Notes under the pieces: generated by a model
The model's database searches: none
Seen by the model: only the letters and a program-made list of their open reading frames with translations
Told to the model about the DNA's origin: nothing
In this document: positions 1 to 7,237 of the stretch, piece by piece
How the letters are laid out: the number at the start of each line of letters is the position of its first letter
Numbering within the stretch: the stretch's first letter is position 1
Program-made: the position numbers and the translations under genes
Assembly: GCF_011806575.1 (NCBI RefSeq)
Contig: NZ_JAATOO010000011.1
Location: forward strand, 1-64,000
Origin: Vibrio hepatarius
Lineage (GTDB): Bacteria > Pseudomonadota > Gammaproteobacteria > Enterobacterales > Vibrionaceae
Direction of reading: 5' to 3'
Length of the DNA stretch: 64,000 nt

Positions 1-584
1 GTTGGCGCTTCGTTACCAGGAACGGTGGTATCAGCGACAGTGACTGCCACTGAACTGGCATCGCTCGCCAGCCCTTTATCATCATAAGCAACCGCGCTGA
101 TTTGGTGGTTACCAGCAACCGCGGTCCAAGTTACACTAAATGGTGCGCTGGTCGCTTGACCAACAACAACACCGTCAACTAAAAAGTCGACGCTAGCTAC
201 GTTACCGTCACTGTCGGCTGCATCGGCAGCAAGCGTGACTGCATTACCAACTTCTAAGCTATCTGTCGCAGTTGGTGAGGTTAGGCTCACTGTTGGCGCA
301 ACATTTTCACCGCCACCAGATGTTGTACAGCTATCTAGAAGTCTCCATTGAGCGTATTCGCCTTCAAAAGATTCCGGATCTTGATTTTCTGTCCAGTAGT
401 TTGCTTGGTAGGCTTTACCATTGTACTGGACCTGATCACCACCGGTATAAATGACATTAGTTTGCCATTCTTCCAATGTAGAACAATCAACCGCCGCATA
501 GCTGTTAAATGCCATAAGGCACGAAGCGGTTAAAGTGCTAAGAGTGAAGACACTCTTGGTCACTTTTGCTCGATGTAATCCCAT
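1..584 (-). CDS. Secreted chitin-binding / chitinase-like protein, N-terminal part (partial)
   Basis: Reading leftwards from an ATG at 584, an open frame runs off the window edge (194 codons visible). It has a signal peptide of about 30 residues ending in NSYAA. A carbohydrate-binding module of the CBM5/12 chitin-binding type follows (about residues 31-87), with the aromatic pattern W..NVIY.GGD.V.Y.GK.YQA.YWT. After a Ser/Gly/Glu linker comes an Ig- or PKD-like module with [12 protein letters not shown], typical of spacers in chitinases and cellulases. A ribosome site (GGAAAG) precedes the ATG. The catalytic domain lies outside the window, so chitinase is an inference; a lytic polysaccharide monooxygenase or a cellulase with the same binding module is possible. 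Secretion by a type II system would be usual for such enzymes. Confidence 0.75.
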   Translation of the reverse strand, partial: MGLHRAKVTKSVFTLSTLTASCLMAFNSYAAVDCSTLEEWQTNVIYTGGDQVQYNGKAYQANYWTENQDPESFEGEYAQWRLLDSCTTSGGGENVAPTVSLTSPTATDSLEVGNAVTLAADAADSDGNVASVDFLVDGVVVGQATSAPFSVTWTAVAGNHQISAVAYDDKGLASDASSVAVTVADTTVPGNEAP

Positions 585-1082
585 AAGTCTTTCCTTAAGT
601 TACTGTTTCATGTAAATAAAGCCTCCAGTCCTTACTCTGAAAGCTCTAATTTCTTTCACAAAACAACTTTAGGGAAGATGGCGAAATTCACACCGAATAA
701 AGTGAAGAACTTCAAAATAACTCGCAAACAGAACGCACGATCACACAAACAGAACAGCGTTATTTTGCATCAATAACTAATTATTGGGATTTTCTTGCAC
801 GACAGAAAACCTGCTCATCATTTTGCCAACAAACTGAAAACCAGTTGTCACAAAATAAAAAAAACGCTCGGCAAAAATGTCATGCGTTAATTCTCTTCGA
901 AATTCAGTTTTTCGTACTATTTATTTTGCCATACGAGGTCAATATATAACCGACATCGAGAGAAAACTCCCCCTGTGTGCGTTGTTATGGCTATATTATT
1001 TTATGATTAGTGAATTTTTGTTGGTCAGTGGCGCTGTTCCTGAGACAATGCTGCCGATTTTCTAAACCGAGACTGGTTCAAT
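585..1082. other. Intergenic region between divergent chitin-binding and RRM genes
   Basis: AT-rich, with no gene I can support. It must hold the promoters of both flanking genes. A short inverted repeat, CAATAA-CTAA-TTATTG, sits at 771-786 and could be an operator. A 62-codon frame at 877-1065 has no ribosome site and no coding character. Confidence 0.5.
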
Positions 1083-1322
1083 ATGAAACTTTTAGTTCGC
1101 AACTTGGCACGTTCAATTACTGAGCAAGAGCTCCGAGTCCTTTTTTCTAAACATGGTTCAGTAACTATATGTAATCTTGTACTGGATCAGGAGACTGGCC
1201 AATCGAAAGGATTCGCTTTTGTTGAGATGCCAGACGACGCTGAAGCAAACAAAGCGATGCGAGAGCTGAACATGACGACGATCGATAAGAGCAAAATTCG
1301 AGTACGAGTGGCCGACAAGTAA
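1083..1322 (+). CDS. RNA-binding protein with a single RRM domain
   Basis: This 79-residue protein is almost exactly one RNA-recognition motif. RNP-2 is KLLVRNL near the N-terminus (residues 2-8) and RNP-1 is KGFAFVEM (about residues 42-49). The beta-alpha-beta-beta-alpha-beta order is complete and no extra domain follows. Bacterial proteins of this kind (Rbp family, common in vibrios and cyanobacteria) bind single-stranded RNA and are often cold- or stress-induced; no specific target can be named from sequence. The gene is monocistronic: a strong intrinsic terminator follows 60 bp after the stop. The family assignment is secure; the cellular role is unknown. Confidence 0.93.
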   Translation: MKLLVRNLARSITEQELRVLFSKHGSVTICNLVLDQETGQSKGFAFVEMPDDAEANKAMRELNMTTIDKSKIRVRVADK

Positions 1323-1383
1323 CTCGTTCAATGTTTTGTGTGAAAGCGTACGTTTAAAATAACTATTCTTTTAGAATAACTAA

Positions 1384-1407
1384 GGGCTACCAAACGGTAG
1401 CCCTTTT
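1384..1407 (+). terminator. Intrinsic terminator after the RRM gene
   Basis: An 8-bp GC-rich stem GGGCTACC / GGTAGCCC with an AAAC loop is followed by TTTT. It lies between convergent genes, so it may also stop transcription of the minus-strand ligase gene, though the T-run on that side is weaker. Confidence 0.9.
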
Positions 1408-1429
1408 ATTTCGAAATATACGATAGGTG

Positions 1430-2977
1430 TTAAGCTGCAGGTGTGTTGAGTTCAGATTTCAACTCACGCTTAAGAATTTTACCAGTTGCACTCATTGGTA
1501 ACTGCTGACGAATTTCGACAAACCTTGGGTATTTAAACGCAGCAAACTGCTCTTTACCCCATGCTTTCAACTCATCCGCTTCAATGTATTGCCCTTCTTT
1601 TAACACGACAAACGCTTTAATCTCTTCACCGTACTCGTCGTTTGGAATACCAAGCACAGCCACCATCGCGACCGCAGGGTGTGTCATAAACACTTCTTCG
1701 ATTTCACGTGGATAGACATTGAAACCACCACGAATGATCATGTCTTTGACCCGATCGACAATAAACATATTACCCGCTTCATCAAAACGACCAATATCAC
1801 CAGTGTAAAACCAGCCATTCTTGATTGCTGTTGCTGTTGCTTCAGGGCGGTCAAGATACCCTTTCATCACGTTATGACCACGAACAATAATTTCACCTTC
1901 TTCACCAACTGGAAGTTCCTTACCTTCAACATCCACCACTTTTACTTCAACCCCTTGAACTGGCTGCCCAACAGATCCTGGGATACGTTCACTATCTAGA
2001 TGGTTGAAACATGCAATTGGGCTGGTTTCTGACAAACCGTATCCTTCAAGAATTGGTACATCAAAACGCGCTTCAAAAGTACGAATCACTTCTTTCGGTA
2101 AAGAGGCGCCACCACTGATCGCAAGACGAAGCGAAGAAACGTCACAATCGAGATCTGCGTGATTTAGCCCGATGTACATCGTCGGTACACCAGCAAAAAT
2201 ATTGACCTTATGTTTCTCAATAAGTTGCAGTACCAGTTTCGGTTCAAAGCGCGGCACAAGTACCAGTTTTGAGCCGCTCAATACCCCTGCGTTAAGGTGT
2301 ACAGTCTGACCGAACGTATGGAAAAGAGGTAGCGTGATTAGGTGAACTTCACGCCCTTTGCTCTGCATGATGTTTTGCGCGACCATCGCATTCATCACAA
2401 TGTTGTTCTGCGTTAACTCTGCACCTTTTGGCAAACCTGTTGTGCCCGAGGTGTAAAGGATTACACAAACGTCTTCAGCATCACGAGGCACGTAATCTGC
2501 TAGCGGTTCAACGTCATGAGTGAATGCAGTCAGTGTTGGTAAGCCATTGTAATCATGCTGGCTTTGGTCTTGCGTCATAACAATCATCTTTTCGCAACCC
2601 TCGACCGCTTCAAATGCTATTTTGCCTTCTTTCGCCATTGGTAACTCGGGCGTACCTTCAAAGCAGAAATAGAATTTGGCTTTTGAATCCTCAAGGTGGT
2701 ACTTAATCTCACGGGATTTTAACAGGACGTTGAGTGGCACGGCGACCGCTCCCGCTTTCTGAATCGCAAAGTAAACCAAAGGAAAAAACGGCAAGTTAGG
2801 GCAACTGATGGCAACTCTATCGCCAGCACCAACACCACTCTGAATCATTGCGTTGGCAATCTTTCCCGCCATAGCGTCAAACTGTGCGTATGTCAGTTCT
2901 ACGTCGCCACACACTAAAGCTATTTTATCTGGTTTACTGGCAGCATTACGCTGTAGAGCAGCAGCTAGATTCATCAT
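1430..2977 (-). CDS. Long-chain fatty-acid--CoA ligase (AMP-forming)
   Basis: A 515-residue adenylate-forming enzyme. The ATP/AMP P-loop YTSGTTGLPKG is at about residues 175-185, GYGLSETSP near 315, the hinge motif YTGDIGRFDEAG near 395, and the C-terminal catalytic lysine in SATGKILKREL near 500-510. These are the A3, A5, A7/A8 and A10 motifs of acyl-CoA synthetases. It would activate fatty (or aryl) acids with ATP and CoA at the cytoplasmic face of the membrane. The chain length is undetermined; the 515-residue size and lack of a long N-terminal extension fit medium/long-chain FadD-like paralogues rather than FadD itself. Start ATGATG with AGGTGA upstream. It stands alone, convergent with the RRM gene. 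Confidence 0.88.
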   Translation of the reverse strand: MMNLAAALQRNAASKPDKIALVCGDVELTYAQFDAMAGKIANAMIQSGVGAGDRVAISCPNLPFFPLVYFAIQKAGAVAVPLNVLLKSREIKYHLEDSKAKFYFCFEGTPELPMAKEGKIAFEAVEGCEKMIVMTQDQSQHDYNGLPTLTAFTHDVEPLADYVPRDAEDVCVILYTSGTTGLPKGAELTQNNIVMNAMVAQNIMQSKGREVHLITLPLFHTFGQTVHLNAGVLSGSKLVLVPRFEPKLVLQLIEKHKVNIFAGVPTMYIGLNHADLDCDVSSLRLAISGGASLPKEVIRTFEARFDVPILEGYGLSETSPIACFNHLDSERIPGSVGQPVQGVEVKVVDVEGKELPVGEEGEIIVRGHNVMKGYLDRPEATATAIKNGWFYTGDIGRFDEAGNMFIVDRVKDMIIRGGFNVYPREIEEVFMTHPAVAMVAVLGIPNDEYGEEIKAFVVLKEGQYIEADELKAWGKEQFAAFKYPRFVEIRQQLPMSATGKILKRELKSELNTPAA

Positions 2978-3365
2978 TTTTGCTTCACCTTTTTTGTTTT
3001 TCTTGAGTTACCTTGAGGATTAATACATGCGTTTAAAATTCTCGTTTCAAAGCTATTACTCAATAGGCGAAGTTTTATGTCAACAAAACACTTCCAAAAT
3101 GTTAATCAATTGTGATCTGGTCAGTAAGAAATCGAATTTTACAAAATTCATTGAGGATAGCGATATACACTCAATTTCATTCAAATAAGGAATTAATAAC
3201 CAATCATTAATAAGTATGAAAAATGAAAGTTCGAGCACATCGCGTGGCACAAAATTATATGCTAAGGCATCATTATCAGAAGAATTAGAACAAAGGGCGC
3301 CAATTAACACAGACGAAAAACCTAGCCCCACGTTCAGTGTCGGTGATGAAAGTCCAGCTCAGTCA
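2978..3365. other. AT-rich intergenic segment with no certain gene
   Basis: The segment holds the ligase promoter at its left end. Two overlapping frames exist on opposite strands. One is an 83-codon GTG frame on the minus strand (3080-3331). The other is a 51-codon ATG frame on the plus strand (3216-3371), hydrophilic, whose stop overlaps the stop of the next minus-strand gene. Neither has a good ribosome site, so neither is called. Confidence 0.4.
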
Positions 3366-3545
3366 CTATGACTGGTGCTGTGGGTCATACAATGCAAAAG
3401 ATTTAGGGAGGAAAAACTCACACGCTTGCCTGTCAGCGGTTGTAGGTTGACCCCACGCTCCACAAAGGTCTTTTGCATTGTCTTTGGTTCGGGTGAACTG
3501 CTTACAAGTGCCGCAACGTGGTACTTTTGTCGCTTTGCTGGTCAT
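3366..3545 (-). CDS. Small cysteine-rich protein (59 aa), unknown function
   Basis: I translated this frame directly: ATG at 3545, TAG at 3366-3368, 59 codons. A clear ribosome site, GAGAGG, lies 7 bases before the ATG. The protein begins MTSKATKVPRCGTCKQF and contains four cysteines: a C-x2-C pair at residues 11 and 14, then Cys28 and Cys42. That is the spacing of a small zinc- or metal-binding fold. It is basic at the N-terminus, has one Trp in GAWGQP, and has no signal peptide. It is divergent from the peroxiredoxin gene with about 200 bp between. I do not recognise a named family; a role in nucleic-acid binding or redox sensing would be speculation. Confidence 0.72.
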   Translation of the reverse strand: MTSKATKVPRCGTCKQFTRTKDNAKDLCGAWGQPTTADRQACEFFLPKSFALYDPQHQS

Positions 3546-3746
3546 TATTTTTCCTCTCGAACGTACTATTACAAACTGTAATCAAATACCACGCTTGGTT
3601 AGTTGATTTAAGCCAACTCCGCAACCGATCGTTCAACGAAGCCACTGATGATCACAATCAAAGCGTATACCCTTATTTTCTGTCGGTGGTTATCACGTAC
3701 TATCAAAACTAAACTAGTAAGACCCCAACCATGAAGGAAAACCAAA

Positions 3747-4220
3747 ATGATTCAACAAGGTCAAGCTCTACCAGCAGCGACGCTCAGCCAACTGACAGCT
3801 GATGGAATGGTTAATCATCAAGTTACTGAGCTTTTTGCCAACAAAAAAGTGGTGTTGTTTGCTGTTCCGGGTGCGTTTACCCCTACCTGCTCTGAGTCTC
3901 ACCTGCCCGGTTTTGTGGTTCTAGCGGACCAAATTAAGGCAAAGGGCGTCGATATTATCGCGTGTGTTTCCGTTAATGACGCATTTGTTATGCAAGCGTG
4001 GGGCGAAGCTCAAAATGCGAATGAAATCATGATGCTAGGCGATGGAGATGCAAGTTTCACTAAAGCGCTAGGTCTAGAAATGGATACTGCTGCTTTTGGT
4101 GGTGTGCGTTCTCAGCGTTACGCAATGGTGATTGAGAATGGTGTGGTGACACAGCTTAATGTTGAAGAGCCCAAGACATTTAAAGTGAGCAGCGCTGAAG
4201 CGATCCTCGCGAGTTTGTAA
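3747..4220 (+). CDS. Peroxiredoxin of the Prx5 type
   Basis: A 157-residue thioredoxin-fold peroxidase. The signature PGAFTPTCSESHLPG contains the peroxidatic cysteine at residue 48, and GGVRSQRYAMVIENG near the C-terminus is typical of Prx5/AhpE-like redoxins. The second cysteine (in IIACVSVND) sits near residue 72, where Prx5 proteins have a structural rather than a resolving Cys. The enzyme therefore probably uses an external thiol, in many gamma-proteobacteria glutaredoxin/glutathione. It reduces hydrogen peroxide and organic hydroperoxides in the cytoplasm. In some relatives a glutaredoxin domain is fused at the C-terminus; here it is absent. AAGGAAAAC precedes the ATG. Monocistronic, ending in a hairpin. 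Confidence 0.92.
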   Translation: MIQQGQALPAATLSQLTADGMVNHQVTELFANKKVVLFAVPGAFTPTCSESHLPGFVVLADQIKAKGVDIIACVSVNDAFVMQAWGEAQNANEIMMLGDGDASFTKALGLEMDTAAFGGVRSQRYAMVIENGVVTQLNVEEPKTFKVSSAEAILASL

Positions 4221-4229
4221 TCCTCTTCC

Positions 4230-4258
4230 AAAGGCCGCTGAGCTATTCAGTGGCCTTT
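4230..4258 (+). terminator. Terminator hairpin after peroxiredoxin
   Basis: A 12-bp stem starting AAAGGCC and ending GGCCTTT, with one G-T wobble and a GCTAT loop, begins 10 bp after the stop. The U-tract is short (CTTTGT), so efficiency is uncertain. Confidence 0.7.
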
Positions 4259-4384
4259 GTCATCCCATGCTCCCCTAGCCAATACTAACCGCGCGAACCC
4301 CTAGCTATGTATGGGTTTCCAGTGAGCAGCGCTCGCCCACTTGTGGATCATACTCAGCGTACTTTTATCTTTGATGTAGATAAC

Positions 4385-4771
4385 TTAGACCTTAACTTTA
4401 TAAGTTAAGTCTTTGACTTCATCACCAGTCATGCCCCTAAATCCCCAGCAGTGTGCTGGCTGCTCTTTTATGATGATCTCGATATCCACTGGCGAGATAC
4501 CGAGTTCTGATTCGATGTTGGTAAACAGGGCTTTGATCAATGCCTTCTTCGTGTCTACTTGGCGCCCTTCCATCATGTTAATTTCAATCACAGTGTACGC
4601 ATCTGAGCGGCCGCTGGGATAGAAGAAATTGGCTTTATCCATCGGCATAAACCGATGGGCTCGCTTGTCCTCAGGAAATCCCAACACCTGAGTCATTGAT
4701 TGTTGAATCGCATCTGATAATTTGCGCGTGATGGGACTCAACTGCTCACGTATTCCATATATGACAATCAA
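4385..4771 (-). CDS. Tautomerase-superfamily protein lacking the N-terminal catalytic proline
   Basis: This 128-residue protein resembles the Tautomerase_2 branch of the 4-oxalocrotonate tautomerase / MIF superfamily. Recognisable stretches are FPEDKRAHRFMPMD, VIEINMMEGR and the C-terminal HCWGFRGMTGDE. In active tautomerases the residue after the initiator Met is proline, the general base; here the chain begins M-I-V-I-Y-G. A start elsewhere would not restore a Pro. The start used is TTG at 4771, which has AAGGA six bases upstream and is the only good ribosome site. Known members of this branch have little or no assigned physiology. Confidence in the family is good, in activity low. It stands alone between a convergent peroxiredoxin and DUF3297. 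Confidence 0.8.
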   Translation of the reverse strand: MIVIYGIREQLSPITRKLSDAIQQSMTQVLGFPEDKRAHRFMPMDKANFFYPSGRSDAYTVIEINMMEGRQVDTKKALIKALFTNIESELGISPVDIEIIIKEQPAHCWGFRGMTGDEVKDLTYKVKV

Positions 4772-4963
4772 AATTCTTCCTTAAATATATCGTGTATAGG
4801 TGCGTTGACTACGTTACGACGCCATCTGGTTAAAAGCGTCAGTATGCGCTTACATAAGTCATTAATGTAACTAGGTAAGTTCTTAGATACAACGCATTCA
4901 TTGGTACGTTGAACCTATTGAATAAGGAGAGATTGGAAATATAAAAGAAGGCAGATGGAAACA

Positions 4964-4999
4964 TTCAATACATAGAACCAAAGCGCTCTATGTATTGAA
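4964..4999 (-). terminator. Terminator after the DUF3297 gene
   Basis: A perfect 13-bp inverted repeat (arms TTCAATACATAGA and its complement) with a 10-base loop lies just past the DUF3297 stop. It is AT-rich and followed on the minus strand by TGTTT. Confidence 0.65.
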
Positions 5000-5021
5000 A
5001 AGAAGCAAAGTGGTCTTCGGT

Positions 5022-5270
5022 TTACTTGTAAAACGCTTCGACTTCACCTTTTAATTTGATCAGCATTGGATTACCAAAGCGATCTTTCGCTTTAGGTGAA
5101 GCAATTTTTACCCAACCTTCACTGACGCAGTATTCTTCAACATCTGTACGCTCTTTTCCGTTCAGACGGATACCGATGTGATGCTCAAAGCACTCAGCAA
5201 CAAAGTGAGGGCTGCGAGGGTTACCCGCAAGGCGGTCTGGTAGTGTTGGTTTTGCGTTATTTTCGCTCAT
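5022..5270 (-). CDS. DUF3297 family protein
   Basis: An 82-residue cytoplasmic protein. The conserved block PRSPHFVAECFEHHIGIRLNGKERTDVEEYCVSEGW (residues 18-53) and the ending KGEVEAFYK are characteristic of the DUF3297 (glutathione peroxidase-like in older annotation) family widespread in gamma-proteobacteria. No catalytic residue is established for this family; the Cys and the HH pair are conserved in my memory of it. It is monocistronic with its own terminator. Function unknown. Confidence 0.85.
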   Translation of the reverse strand: MSENNAKPTLPDRLAGNPRSPHFVAECFEHHIGIRLNGKERTDVEEYCVSEGWVKIASPKAKDRFGNPMLIKLKGEVEAFYK

Positions 5271-5540
5271 TTTTATGACCTGAAACAGTTAACTAGTGCG
5301 ACATTCTAGCCAATGCCTGCCAAGCACTCAACAAACTTCCACGCCTTTTATTCGTGCCGTTCCCAGCAAACGTACAAAAAGACCGAGCAGATACACGAAG
5401 AGGTTTTGATACTTCCAAATGAAGGCAGACCTTGCTCACAAGCGGTTACCAGAATAAATCTTAGAAACCAGTTTGGCGTTTGAAAAGGGAAAAGATGAAA
5501 ACGACAGGAAATAGTCGCTGGGACGAGGTTACTTAGCCAT

Positions 5541-5586
5541 ATGAAGCAAGAAATAAACGAGACATGAAGCAAGAAATAAACGAGAC
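5541..5586. repeat. Perfect 23-bp tandem duplication
   Basis: The unit beginning ATGAAGCAAG and ending AACGAGAC occurs twice head to tail (5541-5563 and 5564-5586) without mismatch. The second copy overlaps the T-rich tail of the ppiC terminator. This looks like recent slippage or a short duplication. Confidence 0.9.
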
Positions 5587-5604
5587 CAACAATGACGTGG
5601 TCTC
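5571..5604 (-). terminator. Intrinsic terminator of ppiC
   Basis: A GAGACCA / TGGTCTC stem (5582-5604) is followed on the minus strand by GTTTATTTCTT. It lies 24 bp downstream of the ppiC stop. Confidence 0.75.
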
Positions 5605-5628
5605 ATTCAGCAATCAATGAAGTCGTTT

Positions 5629-5907
5629 CTATGTGCGGTACAGCACTTTCACCACATGCCAACCGAACTTAGTTTTTACCAAATGCGGGACCAGCGTTTC
5701 ACCAGAAAAACAGACTTTATCGAATTGAGGCACCATTTGACCGCGTTTGAATTCACCTAGGTCGCCACCACGTTTGCCAGACGGACAAGTTGAATATTTT
5801 TTTGCCAGCGTTTGAAACTTCGCGCCTTTTTTCAACTGCTTGATGATGTCTTCTGCCTGCTCTTTATGCTTCACAAGGATATGAAGTGCTGCTGCGGTAT
5901 TTGCCAT
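5629..5907 (-). CDS. ppiC: Peptidyl-prolyl cis-trans isomerase, parvulin type
   Basis: A 92-residue stand-alone parvulin domain, the usual PpiC length (93 in Escherichia coli). Motifs are [34 protein letters not shown] and the C-terminal [11 protein letters not shown], including the two active-site histidines (in LHILV and WHVV) and the Cys of STCPS. There is no signal peptide, so it acts in the cytoplasm. I use the ATG at 5907, which has AAAGGCG upstream, rather than a longer frame to 5994 that adds a non-homologous extension. It catalyses proline isomerisation in protein folding. Single gene with its own terminator. Confidence 0.93.
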   Translation of the reverse strand: MANTAAALHILVKHKEQAEDIIKQLKKGAKFQTLAKKYSTCPSGKRGGDLGEFKRGQMVPQFDKVCFSGETLVPHLVKTKFGWHVVKVLYRT

Positions 5908-6109
5908 AGTATCGCCTTTGGTACCTAAATTAATCGGCGCGATTGTAGCGAATTCAATACGTATATTCACCCTTGAATGTAGGATGGCATACACTAAAAG
6001 GCGATTAAGCGCTCATTCAGCATCGAATTTCTCGCTTCTTCATTGAACAAGTCGTTAAATACATTACTATCTAATAAGACCCACAACTTTTGTGCACACG
6101 AGAATTTTC

Positions 6110-7045
6110 ATGGCTAAGATCGCAAGCAAAGCAAATCAATCGCAAGGTATGTTGATGTTTACACTGACATCAAACAAGCAATTGTTCGCAATCGGCACGC
6201 TCAAGGTACGAGAGATTGTTCCTTTCCAACCTACGACTCAGATCCCCTACTCACACCATCATGTCGTCGGTACCATTACACTAAGGAATAAAACCATCCC
6301 GGTAATTAATATGCCTGCAGCGATTGGTTTTAGACCGATTCAACCAGAGGAATATCAGTCGTGCTATCTGATTGTGACTGATTGCTTACGTACCGTTGTG
6401 GCCTTTATGGTGCGTTCGATTGAGAAGATTATTGACTGTGATTGGAAGAGTATCGAGTCAGCGCCGAAGTCGACTGGCAGCAACGTTTTTGTCACTGGTA
6501 TTACTCGCTACAACGATAAGATCGTTCAGATGCTAGATGTTGAATTGTTACTGTCGAAGATCTATCCACAGTACGAAACAACCTATATTCCAATGCTAAC
6601 TGACATCGAACGCGAACGACTTAAAGCACTGAACATCCTGTTAGTTGATGATTCGTTGATTGCACGTAAACAACTTTCAGATGCATTGGATAGTATCAAT
6701 ATTCCGTATCAGGTGTGTAATAACGGTCTGGAAGCGCTCGAACTAATGCGAAGCGAAGCAGCACAGGGCAATCCGGTTAGCCTTCTAGTGAGTGATATTG
6801 AAATGCCCGGGTTAGATGGCTACGAATTGTCGTTCGAAGTACAAAGTAACGACAGACTCAGCAATGCTTATATCATTCTACACACCTCGTTATCGAGCGA
6901 GATATGTGTTGAACGAGCTAAGCAAGTTGGTGCCCATGAAGCACTAGAGAAGTTTAACGCAGGCGACTTAATCAAAGCCATGTTACGCGGCGCGGCGAAA
7001 CTTGAAACAGGCTGTGTCACTGAACATATCGATGTCGATGTCTAG
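6110..7045 (+). CDS. cheV: Chemotaxis coupling protein CheV (CheW-REC)
   Basis: This 311-residue protein has an N-terminal CheW-like coupling domain (about residues 10-150, with NKQLFAIGTLKVREIV and IPVINMPAAIG) and a C-terminal response-regulator receiver domain (about 178-305). The receiver shows the acidic pair in LLVDDS, the phospho-acceptor Asp at about residue 229 in SDIEMPGLDGYE, the switch Thr in LHTSLS, and the Lys in EALEKF. CheV proteins link chemoreceptors to CheA and adapt signalling through phosphorylation. The ATG at 6110 gives the usual CheV length; an upstream GTG adds only six residues. It is one of several CheV paralogues expected in a vibrio and is not next to a chemoreceptor gene here, so its receptor partner is unknown. 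Confidence 0.92.
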   Translation: MAKIASKANQSQGMLMFTLTSNKQLFAIGTLKVREIVPFQPTTQIPYSHHHVVGTITLRNKTIPVINMPAAIGFRPIQPEEYQSCYLIVTDCLRTVVAFMVRSIEKIIDCDWKSIESAPKSTGSNVFVTGITRYNDKIVQMLDVELLLSKIYPQYETTYIPMLTDIERERLKALNILLVDDSLIARKQLSDALDSINIPYQVCNNGLEALELMRSEAAQGNPVSLLVSDIEMPGLDGYELSFEVQSNDRLSNAYIILHTSLSSEICVERAKQVGAHEALEKFNAGDLIKAMLRGAAKLETGCVTEHIDVDV

Positions 7046-7061
7046 TCTTACCTCTCAAAAC

Positions 7062-7090
7062 CCGCTGGCGTCGTTGCTAGCGGTTTAAAC
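7062..7090 (+). terminator. Probable terminator after cheV
   Basis: Stem CCGCTGGC / GCTAGCGG (one G-T pair) with a 6-base loop is followed by TTTAAAC, 17 bp past the stop. Confidence 0.6.
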
Positions 7091-7237
7091 TCTACTCGGT
7101 AGAATGTCTCACTTTTGAGTTTTAGCTCTGATAAATAACATCGTTAGCGTCTATTTTATTGATATCAAATCAAGCAACTAGTTGCTAAATCGGCTAACCT
7201 TATTGCGATTACACTTCTAACTTAACTCTTATTCAGA

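Larger units (their letters stand above)
5271..5628. other. Intergenic region with a short tandem duplication and ppiC terminator
   Basis: It holds the DUF3297 promoter on the left and the ppiC terminator on the right. Between them I see no supportable gene; a 74-codon minus-strand frame (5348-5572) has no ribosome site and an implausible composition. Confidence 0.45.

Noticed and set aside
877..1065. 62-codon plus-strand frame before the RRM gene
   Set aside because: No ribosome site, odd composition, overlaps a likely promoter region.
3080..3331. 83-codon minus-strand frame
   Set aside because: GTG start without ribosome site, AT-driven hydrophobic composition; kept only as part of the ambiguous segment.
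5348..5572. 74-codon minus-strand frame rich in Cys, Phe and Trp
   Set aside because: No ribosome site; overlaps the tandem duplication and terminator tail; looks like chance.
5908..5994. N-terminal extension of ppiC
   Set aside because: The shorter ATG has the ribosome site and gives the family length.
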